Positions 22,916 through 34,520 of a stretch of 64,000 bases of DNA are shown here, one piece after another (within the stretch, counting starts at the first letter, position 1; each line of letters opens with the position of its first letter). The notes under the pieces were generated by a model. It did not search any database. It was not told where the DNA came from and worked only from the letters and a program-made list of their open reading frames with translations. The translations under genes and the position numbers were made by a program. This stretch comes from Glomus cerebriforme. Lineage: Eukaryota > Glomeromycota > Glomeromycetes > Glomerales > Glomeraceae. Where the stretch lies: assembly GCA_003550305.1 (NCBI GenBank), contig QKYT01000006.1:421457-485456 (forward strand), in the 5' to 3' direction.

Positions 22916-25239
22916 TTAATTTTGCTTATTTTTATTAGGTAATTTATTTTTATTTCTTAATGCACCACCAGCAAATATCATTTCTACAGAACCTATTACT
23001 TTTGCAATCTCTTTTTGTACTGAGATTTCATATTTTACTTTTTGATGTAAAGTATTTATAAGTTTTGTTATATCCGAGGATTGCCCAATTACAGGGGAAT
23101 AAAGTTCTAATTTTTTTTTTTTTTTTTGGTTGAAATAATAAATGTTAATAGAAAGATTTTTAAAGAACTTGAATATTATTCATACTATTTTTATATGCCA
23201 ATTTTACCTAGTATGACTTGGGAAACATCAATCATAAGACTCGTATATTTTGGATCAGTTATCCAAGTATTCACAAATTTGATTAAAGGTGCCAAAGAAG
23301 TTTCATCCCGTCCAGCGATTGCTATTGTTAAAGCATCGCGAAGTATAAGTTCTTGAATTAACGAAACTGTTAAAACAGGAAGTGTGGTCTGTAGAATGCG
23401 CAATATTTTTTATCATGAGGAAATTGAACAAAATAAAAAGAAAAAAATTTTGCAAATATACTGTATATTTACGCACGGGTCTTAACACAGCATCAAGTGC
23501 GTTCGAATATTGAAAATTCTTCAAGTATTTGTCATACTCTGCTAATTTCTCCTTTCGCTTGGCTTCTATTACATGATCATCCTTGTTTAAAAAAATTTTG
23601 AACATCAATATCAAAATAACAAAAAAAAAAAAAAATACTATATCTCATTATATCTCATTATTTGCTATACCTTATTTCCACTGTGATTAAACCCACGAAT
23701 AAAGTATTGATAAGTGCCTGGTTTTGGGTGTTTTTTTTCACGTTTTGAAGTAGTTTCTGTATTTCGAACTCGTACAGTTAAAGAGCCAGATGTCATCCCG
23801 GCTATTATGTGTGTTTCATCAGGCTGAGATTTGAATATTGAATTAGACACATTGAAAGAATTGAATATTATCTAATCTATGTTTCAAGACAGCACAGAGT
23901 ACTATTTTCGGCCTATGCAGACCTCTATAAACGACTTACTGAAATTGCAAGACTTAAAATTGGATCAGGATACGTTAAACCATGCACAACTTCAAAATTC
24001 TTAGTATCATAGACTTTGACATGGCGATCTAAAGATCCAGTAAGAAGTCGAGAATGTATCGAATTAAAGCACATTGAAGTAACCGTCTTTTGATGATTTG
24101 ATACGGAATGTACAATTCGACCTCCGCCATTGATATCCCAAACTTTTATAATTGGTCCACCTTAAAATAATAAATATTAAAATTTCAAATAAGAATATAA
24201 AGAACCATTGAAAGTAAATTGTCTTAGCGAAAAGAATTGTTCTTTTAAAAACCTGCTGAAATTACTGTTCCACCACTAGGGAATATTAAAACATCTTCAA
24301 CAGGCATTTCATGGTTCAAAGTCATAACACAAGCATTTGTACGCAAATCCCAAAGTTTCACTGTTTGATCATAAGAACCTGACAAAACTAAGTGAGGATT
24401 GTCATTGCTTATCAAACCAGCTCGTACATAATCCTTTAATTTAATTTATTAAATTAGCAAATTAACATTAACTTTAAGATCATCTTTTGAAATGAAAATC
24501 ACCGACCTGATGTCCTTCAAAAATTGATACCGATTCCTTTCCAGGTATATCCCAAATTCGAACAGTTTTATCGTCTGAACAAGAGAGAATTTGTGTGTTT
24601 CCGGGGACAAATTTAGTTATCTGCACAGGACTAATAAATAATGGTTAGTAATTTATAGTTATAAGTAACTCGGTTATAATAATAATTTTATGCATGCAAA
24701 ATTTACAGTTGATGTCCTTCTATTGTTCTTAATATTGCCCTACTATGAATATCAAAAATCTATGTAAAGAGGGATAATATTAGATATATCACTATAAAAA
24801 AAGTCAACATCAGAAAAGTATGAATATTACATACTTGGATCAATCCAGTAGCATCTCCAGCGACAAGAAGTTTACCATCATTTCGAATATTCCCGCTATA
24901 TGCAATGTCATTAAACCTTGATATTGATTTGGTTACTTGATAATCTTTCGAAGAATAAATTTGAATCCGTGTGGATGATGTTACGGCGAAATTATGTGGT
25001 GCGACAGGAGAAAAACAAATTGAAGTTACTGATGCAATTTCTTTCAATGTTACTTTAGACTAGAAAAAATGAATTGTACATATAATCAGTTAAATTATAG
25101 TCATTTATATATAGTATAATTTGTTTTTTTTAAAAAAAAAAATCACCTTAAATCCTTTCCAATATTTTGATTCTGTTGTGACATTATCAATAGGGTTTGC
25201 GAATTTTCTTATTGATAATTTTTTGTACGGAGCAGCCAT
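22916..25239 (-). CDS. UTP15: U3 snoRNP component Utp15 (WD40), ten exons
   Basis: Ten phase-consistent exons (25239-25147, 25059-24835, 24759-24707, 24630-24507, 24433-24253, 24160-23940, 23823-23671, 23581-23477, 23388-23208, 23106-22916) give 508 residues, matching the roughly 510 usual for Utp15. The start MAAPYKKL and TESKYWKGFK are family-like. A WD40 propeller follows (CSDDKTVRIWD, SGSYDQTVKLWD, GGPIIKVWD, TGSLDRHVKVYD), then a helical Utp15 C-terminal domain (NALDAVLRP, TVSLIQELILRDAL, KYEISVQKEIAKV). Utp15 is a t-UTP/UtpA subunit needed for pre-rRNA transcription and early 18S processing in the nucleolus. It is divergent from mitochondrial uL23, about 100 bp between the ATGs. One donor (GTGCGT) is inferred from phase. 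Confidence 0.93.
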
Positions 25240-25342
25240 TTTTCCAAAAAAAAAAAAGGGAAGGAAATTTTTTTTAATAAAATATCTTGTAACACTAAAC
25301 TTTGATTGGCTGCTTACATCAATTTCTTATTCAAATGATCAA

Positions 25343-25858
25343 ATGAATCAACACCTTTTGAAATTTATTTTAAAAAATATGGATGGATGGAAAACTGGTT
25401 TAAAAAAAGTTTATCTTCCCAACATAATTTTTCGTTTGATACGTACACCTTCTTTGCCTCCAAATAAAGTGGCATTTCGAATTCCAACTAATATTAATAA
25501 ACTAGATATAAAAGATTATCTTACACACATTTATAAACTGGACATAGTTGATGTACGTACAATGGTTTATGCTGCAGAATCACAAACCAACCTTGGAAAA
25601 TATCGACCTAGTTATAAAAAAGCTATTGTTACTTTAGGTGATGATTTTAATTATCCTCCAAAACCATTCGAGTTAAAATATTCCGATGCTGAACTTTTTC
25701 GGGAAAATAGAAAAATTCAACTTAGAAAATTAGCTGGTTGGAAACCTAGGCCTATTAGAATGATCGTAAAACAAGAAGAAAATTATAAACTAAAAGAAGA
25801 GAATGAAAAGCAAATTAAAGAAAAAAATTCTAAGGTAGAGAAATCAGAAGTAAATTAG
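25343..25858 (+). CDS. MRP20: Mitochondrial large-subunit ribosomal protein uL23
   Basis: Single-exon ORF. Motifs KKVYLPNIIFRLIRTPSLPP, NKVAFRIPTNINKLDIKDYL and YKLDIVDVRTMVYAA correspond to the uL23m core that docks at the polypeptide exit of the mitoribosome. The tail is Lys/Glu-rich, and GWKPRPIRMI ends the conserved part. Upstream in-frame codons exist to 25121, but that stretch overlaps the divergent UTP15 5' end. The ATG at 25343 gives 171 residues with a short Leu/Lys-rich leader that could serve in import. The ATG at 25379 (MDGWKTGLKK) is an equally possible start. Confidence 0.85.
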   Translation: MNQHLLKFILKNMDGWKTGLKKVYLPNIIFRLIRTPSLPPNKVAFRIPTNINKLDIKDYLTHIYKLDIVDVRTMVYAAESQTNLGKYRPSYKKAIVTLGDDFNYPPKPFELKYSDAELFRENRKIQLRKLAGWKPRPIRMIVKQEENYKLKEENEKQIKEKNSKVEKSEVN

Positions 25859-25954
25859 TTAAAATTATTAAATAAATTGTCAAATCAACTGTATCAGATA
25901 TTTAATAAATAACTTTATTTATACAATTTATACATAATTCAATAAACAAATGAC

Positions 25955-27427
25955 TTATAATTTGCTTCTTTTTGGTATAGGTTTATCGTAAACATTTGAA
26001 AATAAATAGTCTTTTGGTATAAAAACATGATCCGTTAAATTTTTGATATCTACCATCTCAGGTTGAATATCAGCAAGTGTATTGGCTCCCGCGAGCCGCA
26101 TAGCCAATTCAAATTCATCTTTTAACAATTGCAATGCGCGTTCTACACCTGCCTGTCCATAAGATGCCATTGCATAAAGTAATGGTCTCCCAATTCCCAC
26201 AGCTTTTGCTCCTAAAGCTATCGCTTTGAAAATATCGGTTCCACGCCGTATACCACCATCCACGTACACTTCCATTTTATTGTAAAACCCTTCTTTCTTT
26301 AATACTTCAACGACCTCTGGAAGAATTTCAATTCCAGAACGAGCGAAATCAAGTTGACGACCTCCATGATTTGAAAGAACAATGCCCTCGCAACCATATT
26401 TGGCTGCAAGTATTGCATCCTCAGGAGTTTGAATACCCTTAAGTATAATGGGCATTTTTGTTATCGACCTGAACCATTCCAAGTCTTTCCAATTTAAACC
26501 TGTATCAATAAACGAAGAAATCGCTCTTGCGGCACCTTGATCACGTCTTATATCTTTTTCGTCTTGAACATCAGGTGGCGCATCGATAAACTTTACGCGC
26601 ATATCTTTCTCGCGACGACCTAATTGTGGAGCATCTACAGTTATAAAAAGAGCTTTACAACCTTTCTGCTCGGCTGCTTCAACAACCTTTTTTGTAATAT
26701 CTCTATTTCGATTCACATATAATTGATAGAATAGAATTTGTCCTTCACCTCTCGCATTTGACATCTCATCTAAAGAACAAGAAGCAAGAGTAGGTAACAT
26801 TTGAATTATATTTTGTGCATGCGCAGCACGAGTAAGAACTACCTCCCCTTCAGGATGACCTAATTTTCCCAATGCAGTAGCAGTTATATACACGGGGAAA
26901 GATGAATCATAACCTAAAAGTTTTGTTCTCGTATTCACGTAAGTTACATCTCTCATGACTCTAGGACGTAGCCAAATACGTTGAAAAGCATTATGATTTT
27001 CTCTGAGAGTAATTTCATCATCAGCACCCGAACTGTAATAAGCCCAAGCTTCAGTTGATAATACTTGCGATGCTACCGCTTCAAAATCGTACAAATTTAA
27101 CATTTCGCTTAAAGCAGGCTTATTCTCAATTGCTTGACGACGTCTTTTGTCCTCTTCAGTTTCTGACTTGACAGTTTTAACCATCGTAGCAGGGTCAATA
27201 TTTCCAAGACAAACTTCAGGAGGCAAATATTGGTTGATAATATCTAGTGGATGAATAAGATCAAATGCTGATGTAGCGTCTTTGCCAGCTTGATTCAAAA
27301 TCACTTTAATCCCACCGGGATGTTCGGGTAGAAAATTCGTTAAATCATACACTTTATCATGGATAATTACCCAACAATCTTCGCGTTTGTTATGTTTGCT
27401 AACTTCTTGAGCTGAAATAAATTTCAT
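25955..27427 (-). CDS. CYB2: Cytochrome b2-type L-lactate dehydrogenase (FMN, b5 heme)
   Basis: 490 residues, intronless. Residues about 1-80 are a cytochrome b5 domain: DCWVIIHDKVYDLTNFLPEH with HPGG supplying one heme His, and LIHPLD the second. The rest is an FMN alpha-hydroxyacid dehydrogenase: TATALGKLGHPEGE, FYQLYVNRNRD, ITVDAPQLGRREKD, LSNHGGRQLD (catalytic His and Arg) and YVDGGIRRGTD with GRPLLYA. It oxidises L-lactate (or another 2-hydroxy acid) to the keto acid and passes electrons to cytochrome c. The frame extends upstream to an ATG at 27529, but a TATA-like site at 27507-27514 lies inside that extension, so 27427 (MKFISAQEV) is preferred. With this start no obvious intermembrane-space presequence is present. 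Confidence 0.9.
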   Translation of the reverse strand: MKFISAQEVSKHNKREDCWVIIHDKVYDLTNFLPEHPGGIKVILNQAGKDATSAFDLIHPLDIINQYLPPEVCLGNIDPATMVKTVKSETEEDKRRRQAIENKPALSEMLNLYDFEAVASQVLSTEAWAYYSSGADDEITLRENHNAFQRIWLRPRVMRDVTYVNTRTKLLGYDSSFPVYITATALGKLGHPEGEVVLTRAAHAQNIIQMLPTLASCSLDEMSNARGEGQILFYQLYVNRNRDITKKVVEAAEQKGCKALFITVDAPQLGRREKDMRVKFIDAPPDVQDEKDIRRDQGAARAISSFIDTGLNWKDLEWFRSITKMPIILKGIQTPEDAILAAKYGCEGIVLSNHGGRQLDFARSGIEILPEVVEVLKKEGFYNKMEVYVDGGIRRGTDIFKAIALGAKAVGIGRPLLYAMASYGQAGVERALQLLKDEFELAMRLAGANTLADIQPEMVDIKNLTDHVFIPKDYLFSNVYDKPIPKRSKL

Positions 27428-27506
27428 TCTGTAAATTCTGTAATGTTTCTCAGTATGGCAAAATTGCAGAAAAAGTTCTTTAAAAAATATAATTTCGAAA
27501 CCCGAT

Positions 27507-27514
27507 TTTATATA
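27507..27514 (-). promoter_or_regulatory. TATA box for CYB2
   Basis: The minus strand reads TATATAAA about 80 bp upstream of the preferred ATG at 27427, a normal TATA-to-ATG distance for a compact fungal promoter. Confidence 0.55.
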
Positions 27515-27527
27515 TAAGTTTGAACGC

Positions 27528-28067
27528 ATAGATCATTCGATCATCTGGCGCTAATGATTACAAATTCCATTGTTACAGTAGTTACACATGGATTCTAATA
27601 AATCATCCCATCCCCACTAAGGCATTACAGCATTACGTCAATTACGTCAATACCGCAGTAAAATTTTTAATTAGTAATACATTAATGCTTATTATAGGCT
27701 GATTTATTAGGTCATATTTATATTACTGTTCACGAATCTAAGCATAACTTTTACTTTCTGCCCTACCTACAATAATGCTTTCAAAGAAAAGTCCATTTTA
27801 TTTTATTTTATTTTATTTTTGTATTTTATACTATAATAATCCTTTAAAAATACAAAATGATTTATCCAGTTTATCTTTTGTACCTTTTTATGCTATTGCT
27901 ATCAAAAAACTCTAATGATAATCGGCTGTGCCACACATTATCGGCCAACCATATTTACATCCAGGGTACGAATTTCTGAAATCACGTGATAAAATGATCT
28001 ATATAACATAGAAATTTACATTTTTCATAAATTGAAACATTCGTTTTGATCTAATAACAACTTCAAG
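27528..28067. other. Divergent intergenic region CYB2 / NUP54
   Basis: No ORF. It contains the two CRE-like boxes, a ttttatttta microsatellite at about 27798-27825, a CACGTG box at 27983-27988 and a TATATAA at 28000-28006, which lies 62 bp before the NUP54 ATG and is a likely TATA box. Confidence 0.6.
27633..27649. promoter_or_regulatory. Two tandem TTACGTCA (CRE/ATF-type) boxes
   Basis: TTACGTCA occurs at 27633-27640 and 27642-27649, about 210 bp upstream of the CYB2 ATG and 420 bp upstream of the NUP54 ATG. This 8-mer is a known target class of ATF/CREB-type bZIP factors. The repeated spacing suggests a regulatory element of the divergent CYB2/NUP54 region. Function is inferred. Confidence 0.5.
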
Positions 28068-31000
28068 ATGTCGTCCTTTGGAAGATTTCCTTCTTCAACA
28101 GGGACTTCACCTTTTGGAGCTAGCACTGCTACAACTAGTCCCTTTGGTTCCACCTCAACAGGAGGCTTTGGGAATTATTCAGGTGGGATTTGATCAAACC
28201 TTTGGTTTTTGTTCTAGTATTGCGTGCTTGGACCTTCTGCTAGTGTACTAACTTATATAAATGTTTTTTTTTATTAGCAGCAACTCCATTTGGTGGAGGG
28301 GGTTTTGGTTTCGGTGCACAACAGCCTTCAACCACCACGAGACCTGCGTTTGGCTTTGGTGGTAGTGTAGGTTTTGGACAGTCTACTTCACAACCGAGTG
28401 GATTTGGTTTTGGACAAACAACGCAACCAGCTTCTGGTGGATTTGGTTTTGGACAAACACAAACATCACAACCGACAGGATTTGGNNNNNNNNNNNNNNN
28501 NNNNNNNNNNNNNNNNNNNNNNNNNNNNNNNNNNNNNNNNNNNNNNNNNNNNNNNNNNNNNNNNNNNNNNNNNNNNNNNNNNNNNNNNNNNNNNNNNNNN
28601 NNNNNNNNNNNNNNNNNNNNNNNNNNNNNNNNNNNNNNNNNNNNNNNNNNNNNNNNNNNNNNNNNNNNNNNNNNNNNNNNNNNNNNNNNNNNNNNNNNNN
28701 NNNNNNNNNNNNNNNNNNNNNNNNNNNNNNNNNNNNNNNNNNNNNNNNNNNNNNNNNNNNNNNNNNNNNNNNNNNNNNNNNNNNNNNNNNNNNNNNNNNN
28801 NNNNNNNNNNNNNNNNNNNNNNNNNNNNNNNNNNNNNNNNNNNNNNNNNNNNNNNNNNNNNNNNNNNNNNNNNNNNNNNNNNNNNNNNNNNNNNNNNNNN
28901 NNNNNNNNNNNNNNNNNNNNNNNNNNNNNNNNNNNNNNNNNNNNNNNNNNNNNNNNNNNNNNNNNNNNNNNNNNNNNNNNNNNNNNNNNNNNNNNNNNNN
29001 NNNNNNNNNNNNNNNNNNNNNNNNNNNNNNNNNNNNNNNNNNNNNNNNNNNNNNNNNNNNNNNNNNNNNNNNNNNNNNNNNNNNNNNNNNNNNNNNNNNN
29101 NNNNNNNNNNNNNNNNNNNNNNNNNNNNNNNNNNNNNNNNNNNNNNNNNNNNNNNNNNNNNNNNNNNNNNNNNNNNNNNNNNNNNNNNNNNNNNNNNNNN
29201 NNNNNNNNNNNNNNNNNNNNNNNNNNNNNNNNNNNNNNNNNNNNNNNNNNNNNNNNNNNNNNNNNNNNNNNNNNNCCAGCTGCTGGTGGATTTGGTTTTG
29301 GACAAACACAAACATCACAACCGACAGGATTTGGATTTGGTCAACAAACTACTACACAACCGGCTGGCTTTGGATTCGGCGCGACAAAGCCTGGTGGGTT
29401 TGGCTTCGGCCAGACAACTGCTGGTGGATTTGGTTTTGGACAGCCAACATCACAGCCGACAGGATTTGGATTTGGTCAAACTACTACACAACCAACTGGC
29501 TTTGGATTCAGTTCAACAAAACCTGGTGGATTTGGTAGTGGATTTGGACAAACCACACAAGCCACAGCATTTGGATTCGGACAAACTACGCAACCAACAG
29601 GATTCGGATCTTCGCAAAGTGGCTTTGGCTTTGGACAGTCATCACAACCTAGTAGTGGTTTTGGTTTTGGACAGGCTTCGCAAAGTGGCTTTGGCTTTGG
29701 AAATTCATCACAACCTGGTATGTTTAGTTTTGGTCAAACTTCACAATCAACTGCTGGGTCTCAATCAAATCTTGGTGGCTTTGGATTATCAACTCAGCCG
29801 GGGACTTCAATTGGTATACAATTTTTTTTAAAATATTATATTGAGAATTTAACAATCAATTATTTAATAATCTTAATATTTCAGTTCCAGCTTTTGGTGT
29901 TGGTACGGGTGCTGGTACTTTGCAGCAAACTGGTTTAATCACAACACAACCAGGTAAGGATTATTTTTAACATTTATAATGTTATTTATGTTGAATAAGA
30001 ATTTAATTTTCTAACGATCATAGGTCAACAGTTGCAACATCGTACACCTGTCCAAGAACTGAATGAATTAATGAATTCTTGGAATACATACAGTCCTCAG
30101 TGTCGATTTGTCGTAAGTATATTTACTAAAAATCACGTTGTTTACGTTGTTTAATGTATTTGTTTTTATAATTCATAAATTGTTCTAATTGTCATTATGA
30201 TTTCTGGCAGACTTATTTCTTCAATTTATCAAATCCTGGTTCAGCGCAATATTTCCAACCACAACAACAACAACGTTGGACACAAGAACTTTGGGAAGAA
30301 GCACAAAAAAATAACCCAGATAAAACGATGTAAGTTAATAGTATTCATTTAACTTATATTATATTAATTATAGTGTAAACCAAAATTTTGTACTAACATG
30401 TGGTTATTATTAGAATGATGCCAATTGTGGCTGTTGGTTTCGAAGACTTAAAAAAGAGGATTATGGAACATTTAAATGGTAAAAACGAAATTAATGCAAA
30501 ATTAAAGGTAAATTTGATTTCAAGATTTATTATTCCTTTTTAAGATATCATACTTATATCGATGTTCAATAGGAAATCGGAAATAAAATTGAAAAATTGC
30601 AAATTAAACATAACTTAGAAACTTCGGTGAATTTGGAAAATCAAAAACGGAAGCATATGGAATTAACGCAAAGAGTTATTAAGGTTTGTTGAATTAAGTT
30701 AGTAAATGTTTAAAAAAATCTAAATATTTTAATTTATTGTCAAATCAACATAGCTTATGAAACGAATTCAAGTAGTACGTCTCAGGGGAAATTTGATTCG
30801 TTCAAGCGAGGAGCAACTCAAAGGACGTTTAGAGGAAATCAAACAGAATTTGTTAAGGCCAATGGTTAAACTTGATCATATTAAGACACAATATAGTATA
30901 TTAAAATTACATTGGGATAATCGAGAACCATCGGTGGCTCATAAATACAACACTGTTGATGCAAATCAATTAGATAATATCGTGAAGGTAAGTGTTTGTT

Positions 31001-31199
31001 GTATATTCAATTTATTGATCAATGAATCTGAGAACAACTCTATTTTTGCTTTTCTTTCTTTTCTTCAAACCACTTTTAGGTTCTTGGTGCTGAACATACA
31101 GGGATAGTACATGGTATTGATACATTGAAGAAGGATTCAAAAGATGTTGATCTTGTCATCAAAAACCTCAATGAAGTTGCTAGATCATTGAAACCATAA
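28068..31199 (+). CDS. NUP54: FG nucleoporin Nup54/Nup57, interrupted by an assembly gap
   Basis: The ATG at 28068 (MSSFGRFPSSTGTSPFGAS) opens an FG-repeat region of GFGFGQ and TQPTGFG units, continuing on both sides of an N gap (28486-29275). After introns near 29814-29883, 29953-30023 and 30114-30210, the conserved C-terminus appears: TPVQELNELMNSWNTYSP, FVTYFFNLSNPG, RWTQELWEEAQKNNPD and MMPIVAVGFEDLKKR (alpha/beta domain), then a coiled coil (KNEINAKLKEIGNKIEKLQI, LMKRIQVVRLRGNLIRSSEE) ending VLGAEHTGIVHGIDTLKKD. The FG region forms the permeability barrier, and the coiled coil joins the Nup62/Nsp1 channel complex. Length is undetermined because of the gap. Antisense and frame-shifted ORFs over the repeats are shadows. 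Confidence 0.9.
28486..29275. other. Assembly gap (790 N) within FG repeats
   Basis: The 45-50 nt ending at the left edge (ggatttggttttggacaaac ... ggatttgg) recur identically just after the right edge (from about 29286). The break is therefore inside a near-identical tandem repeat, and the stated gap size need not be real. Confidence 0.95.
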
Positions 31200-31731
31200 A
31201 ATTTCATCAGAAAAATCATCGTTTTTTAATATTAACGAGGCATGAAAAGGTTTAAAATTTTTTCACAATGGTATACTAATGATTGAATTTATTTTTTTTT
31301 TTTTACTATCATACACATAAAATTATAAAATCCGAAAGAGAAAAAAAAAATAAAAAAAAATAATTAAAAATAAATTAAATACAATAAAATTAATAATGCA
31401 AAATCCAACTTACAAAAAATAATATTTTTTATACTGTGAATTTTTGTTTCAATTTTTATTTGATACTAAGTTTCAGTTTTTTTATTTAGAATTTAGAGGA
31501 TTCCAATAAATGATTTGAACGTACATTGGATATTTTTCTGTTTCACAATTTCATTGCCTCAAATTGCGCAATTTGCAACCGTACATTGATTATATTGATT
31601 ATCTTGATTAGTTTGATGAAAAATTTTTTCGCGATTTTAATATGTAACAATATAAATAGTGCATGATTCCCAATTATTATAAATTACATCTGCGTTTTAT
31701 AATATTAAACGAAGTCTAATAACGAAACAAA
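31200..31731. other. Intergenic region NUP54 / SAM synthetase, with TATA box
   Basis: AT-rich, no ORF. TATAAATA at 31651-31658 lies 74 bp before the SAM synthetase ATG and is a probable TATA box for a highly expressed gene. Confidence 0.6.
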
Positions 31732-33412
31732 ATGTCTGACGAGACAACTTTTCTTTTTACCTCTGAATCTGTCGGTGAAGGTCACCCTGGTAAAGCCAGA
31801 ATATTTCCAATTAATATACTTGTAACAAAAGAAAAGCTTTCAAATTGAAACCTTGAATTAACCGACCTTTTCTTAATATACAGATAAAATTGCTGACCAA
31901 GTATCAGATGCCATCTTGGACGCCTGTCTCAAAGTCGATCCTTTTTCCAAGGTTGCTTGTGAGACCGCAACAAAGACTGGGTTGATTTTTGTATTTGGAG
32001 AAATTACAAGCAAAGCAGTTCTTGATTATCAAAAGATTGTCCGAGATACCATTAAACGTATTGGTTATGATGATTCATCTAAAGGATTTGATTATAAGAC
32101 TTGTAATGTACTTGTAGCTGTCGAACAACAATCGCCTGATATCGCTCAAGGTCTTGTACAAAGAGGTCAAAACCTTGAAGAAATTGGTGCTGGTGATCAA
32201 GGTACGAATCAAATTTCTTGCGTTATATCAATGTAATATTAATCGGTTGTTTATGCTTTTTAGGTATTATGTTCGGATATGCTACTGACGAAACCCCTGA
32301 GTTAATGCCACTTAGCCTGGTATTAGCTCACAATTTAAACAAGAAGATGGCTGAACTTCGCAGGAATCAAACTCTTAGCTGGTGGGTTAGTTAATATAGC
32401 AGATATCTCATAGTTTCATCTTTTATAATTTTGCGAATCATTATAGGCTTCGACCAGATTCCAAGACCCAAGTTACTGTGCGCTATAAGAAAGAAAACGG
32501 TGCTTTAATTCCTCTTGAAGTGGATTCAATCGTAATATCTGCACAACATTCTCCTGATATTGATACACCACAACTTCGAGTTCAATTAAAGGAACACGTT
32601 ATCGATAAAGTTATACCAGCAAAATACCTCACGGATAGAACTATTTATCATATACAACCTTCTGGCTTATTTATTATCGGTGGGCCTCAAGGTGATGCTG
32701 GTTTAACAGGACGTAAGATTATTGTTGATACGGTAAGCCATTATATTATTGAATTATTTTACTATTTTTTTTCAATTCTTGTATTAACAAAAATAACCTT
32801 TCAGTATGGTGGTCATGGTGCTCATGGTGGTGGTGCTTTTTCTGGCAAGGATTGGTCCAAAGTCGATCGTTCTGCTGCATACACCGGTAAATTTTTCTAG
32901 TCACAAATTTCACCGTATCCATATTAGCCATATATAAAACGTTGGAAAAGACTTAAAAGAAGATTTAATATGAGTTTATAATAAATTGTGTTTGTCATTA
33001 TTAATTTGTGATCTTTTGTTTCACTCAGCTCGCTGGATTGCCAAATCTATCGTTGCAGCTAAATTAGCACGTCGCATATTGGTTCAACTCTCTTATGCTA
33101 TTGGAGTGGCTGAACCTCTCTCTATTTTTGTTGATACTTACGGTACATCAACCAAGAAAGACTCTGAAATATTGGATATTATTAAAAAGAACTTTGATTT
33201 GAAACCAGGTATTATTGTACAACAACTTGGTCTTCATAAACCAGTTGGTTGGAATTATGAGCAGACCGCTGCTTACGGACATTTTGGACGTGAAGAGGTA
33301 AATTTGATTAAATATATTTTTATTTGTTGATCTTTCCTGAATATTATTTGTTAATTTGAAAATATTTTAATAATAGTTTCCATGGGAAAAAGTCAAGCAT
33401 TTAGACATTTGA
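31732..33412 (+). CDS. SAM2: S-adenosylmethionine synthetase, seven exons
   Basis: [20 protein letters not shown], then after an intron [16 protein letters not shown], gives the N-terminal ATP/methionine site. Further exons contain [16 protein letters not shown] (signature 1), [16 protein letters not shown] (signature 2, P-loop-like), then [16 protein letters not shown] and a last short exon [11 protein letters not shown] ending at TGA 33410-33412. All K+ and Mg2+ site motifs are present and the length, about 385-390 residues, fits the family. The enzyme makes AdoMet from methionine and ATP in the cytosol. The product is the donor for OPI3 and the EEF1AKMT4-like methyltransferase encoded in the same window. 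The ATG at 31732 follows the TATA box closely. Confidence 0.95.
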
Positions 33413-34520
33413 TAATATGAATTCTGTTTGTTGGATGTTAAGAAAAGAATTTACACAATATATTTCATTAAATAATAGAAATCATGACAATTTTGTACAT
33501 TTTTATTTAACTTTTAATATTAAACAAAAATTGTTCTTTTGCAATATTCCAATATAACATCTATTCTTTATTTGTATCGTCGACATTATTTATAAAGAGA
33601 ATTTGTATAGTTATCCTTTCATTTTTTGCTGCTATATATCAAATAGCAACTATTATTGCACAAAATATAAATGTTTCTTCATGTTATTGTCTTGGCATGT
33701 AACTTTGTTTTTTTTTTTGAGAAAACAGATTACCTGATATCACAGATCGGTAGTTCCAAAATACCAATTTGAATCAACATTGTGTTTTGGTTTAAATTTA
33801 TAATCAACAATAAAGATTGTTTAAAAGTATCTTTTTTTTGACACAAACCTAATTTTCGATTTTTATATCCCTGATAATTTTAGCTTAGGCTTAAAAGCCA
33901 ATATATATACAACATACAGTCATACAAGTTCAACAGTAAAAAATAATAATAATTCACTCCTACTTTGATATCTGCTTGAAACTTGTTTAATGAGTTATTT
34001 AAAAAACTGGAAATTTTATAAAATAAAATCATATAGTTTTGATTTAAAAAAATTTACCATTTTTGACTTTCAGAACTAATTTATTGACTATATACTCAAG
34101 AGCTGCCTTTCAGTTTGAAGGAATAGATTGTGTGATAATAAACTAAAGAAAATAGTATTAGATATTTTTCAGATAATTTTATCAAATTAAAGAAATATAA
34201 AGATTATGATGCAATGATTGCAATCAGATCAAATAAATATTTTCAGTTTAATCAATAAATGATATAAACTTTAAGAAAAAATAAGAAAACAAAAATATTA
34301 TCAAACAATAAATAGCCAACTCTCCATAAATGCACCCTTCACAAATGCATGAACTATATACATGCACACTCTAGTATGATTTCTAAGTTATTTGCTTATA
34401 AATGCATACCCTTTCTAAATGCATAATTATGATAATTTTGTCTATGAATACAAGAGAATGCATTTATGAGGAGTTAACTGTAATTATATAATGAATTCTA
34501 AACTTTTTTTATGTAATCTC
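33413..34520. other. Intergenic region SAM synthetase / bZIP
   Basis: No gene. Convergent 3' flanks. It contains a candidate small inverted-repeat element at 34313-34480, listed separately. Confidence 0.6.
34313..34480. mobile_element. Candidate MITE (pogo-like ends)
   Basis: The left end tagccaactctccataaatg and the right end, read in reverse, cagttaactcctcataaatg share about 18 of 25 positions. Both point inward and are followed by gca. Internally, aaatgca words recur. A TA follows the right end, but the left flank is mutated. It is short, AT-rich and has no ORF. Confidence 0.5.

Noticed and set aside
22612..22938. Two ORFs on either strand in the mariner TIR
   Set aside because: Both read the inverted repeat arm. 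The right one extends into the UTP15 3' flank.
28374..29831. Long plus-frame ORF and antisense ORFs over NUP54
   Set aside because: Shadow frames of FG repeats, mostly translating N.
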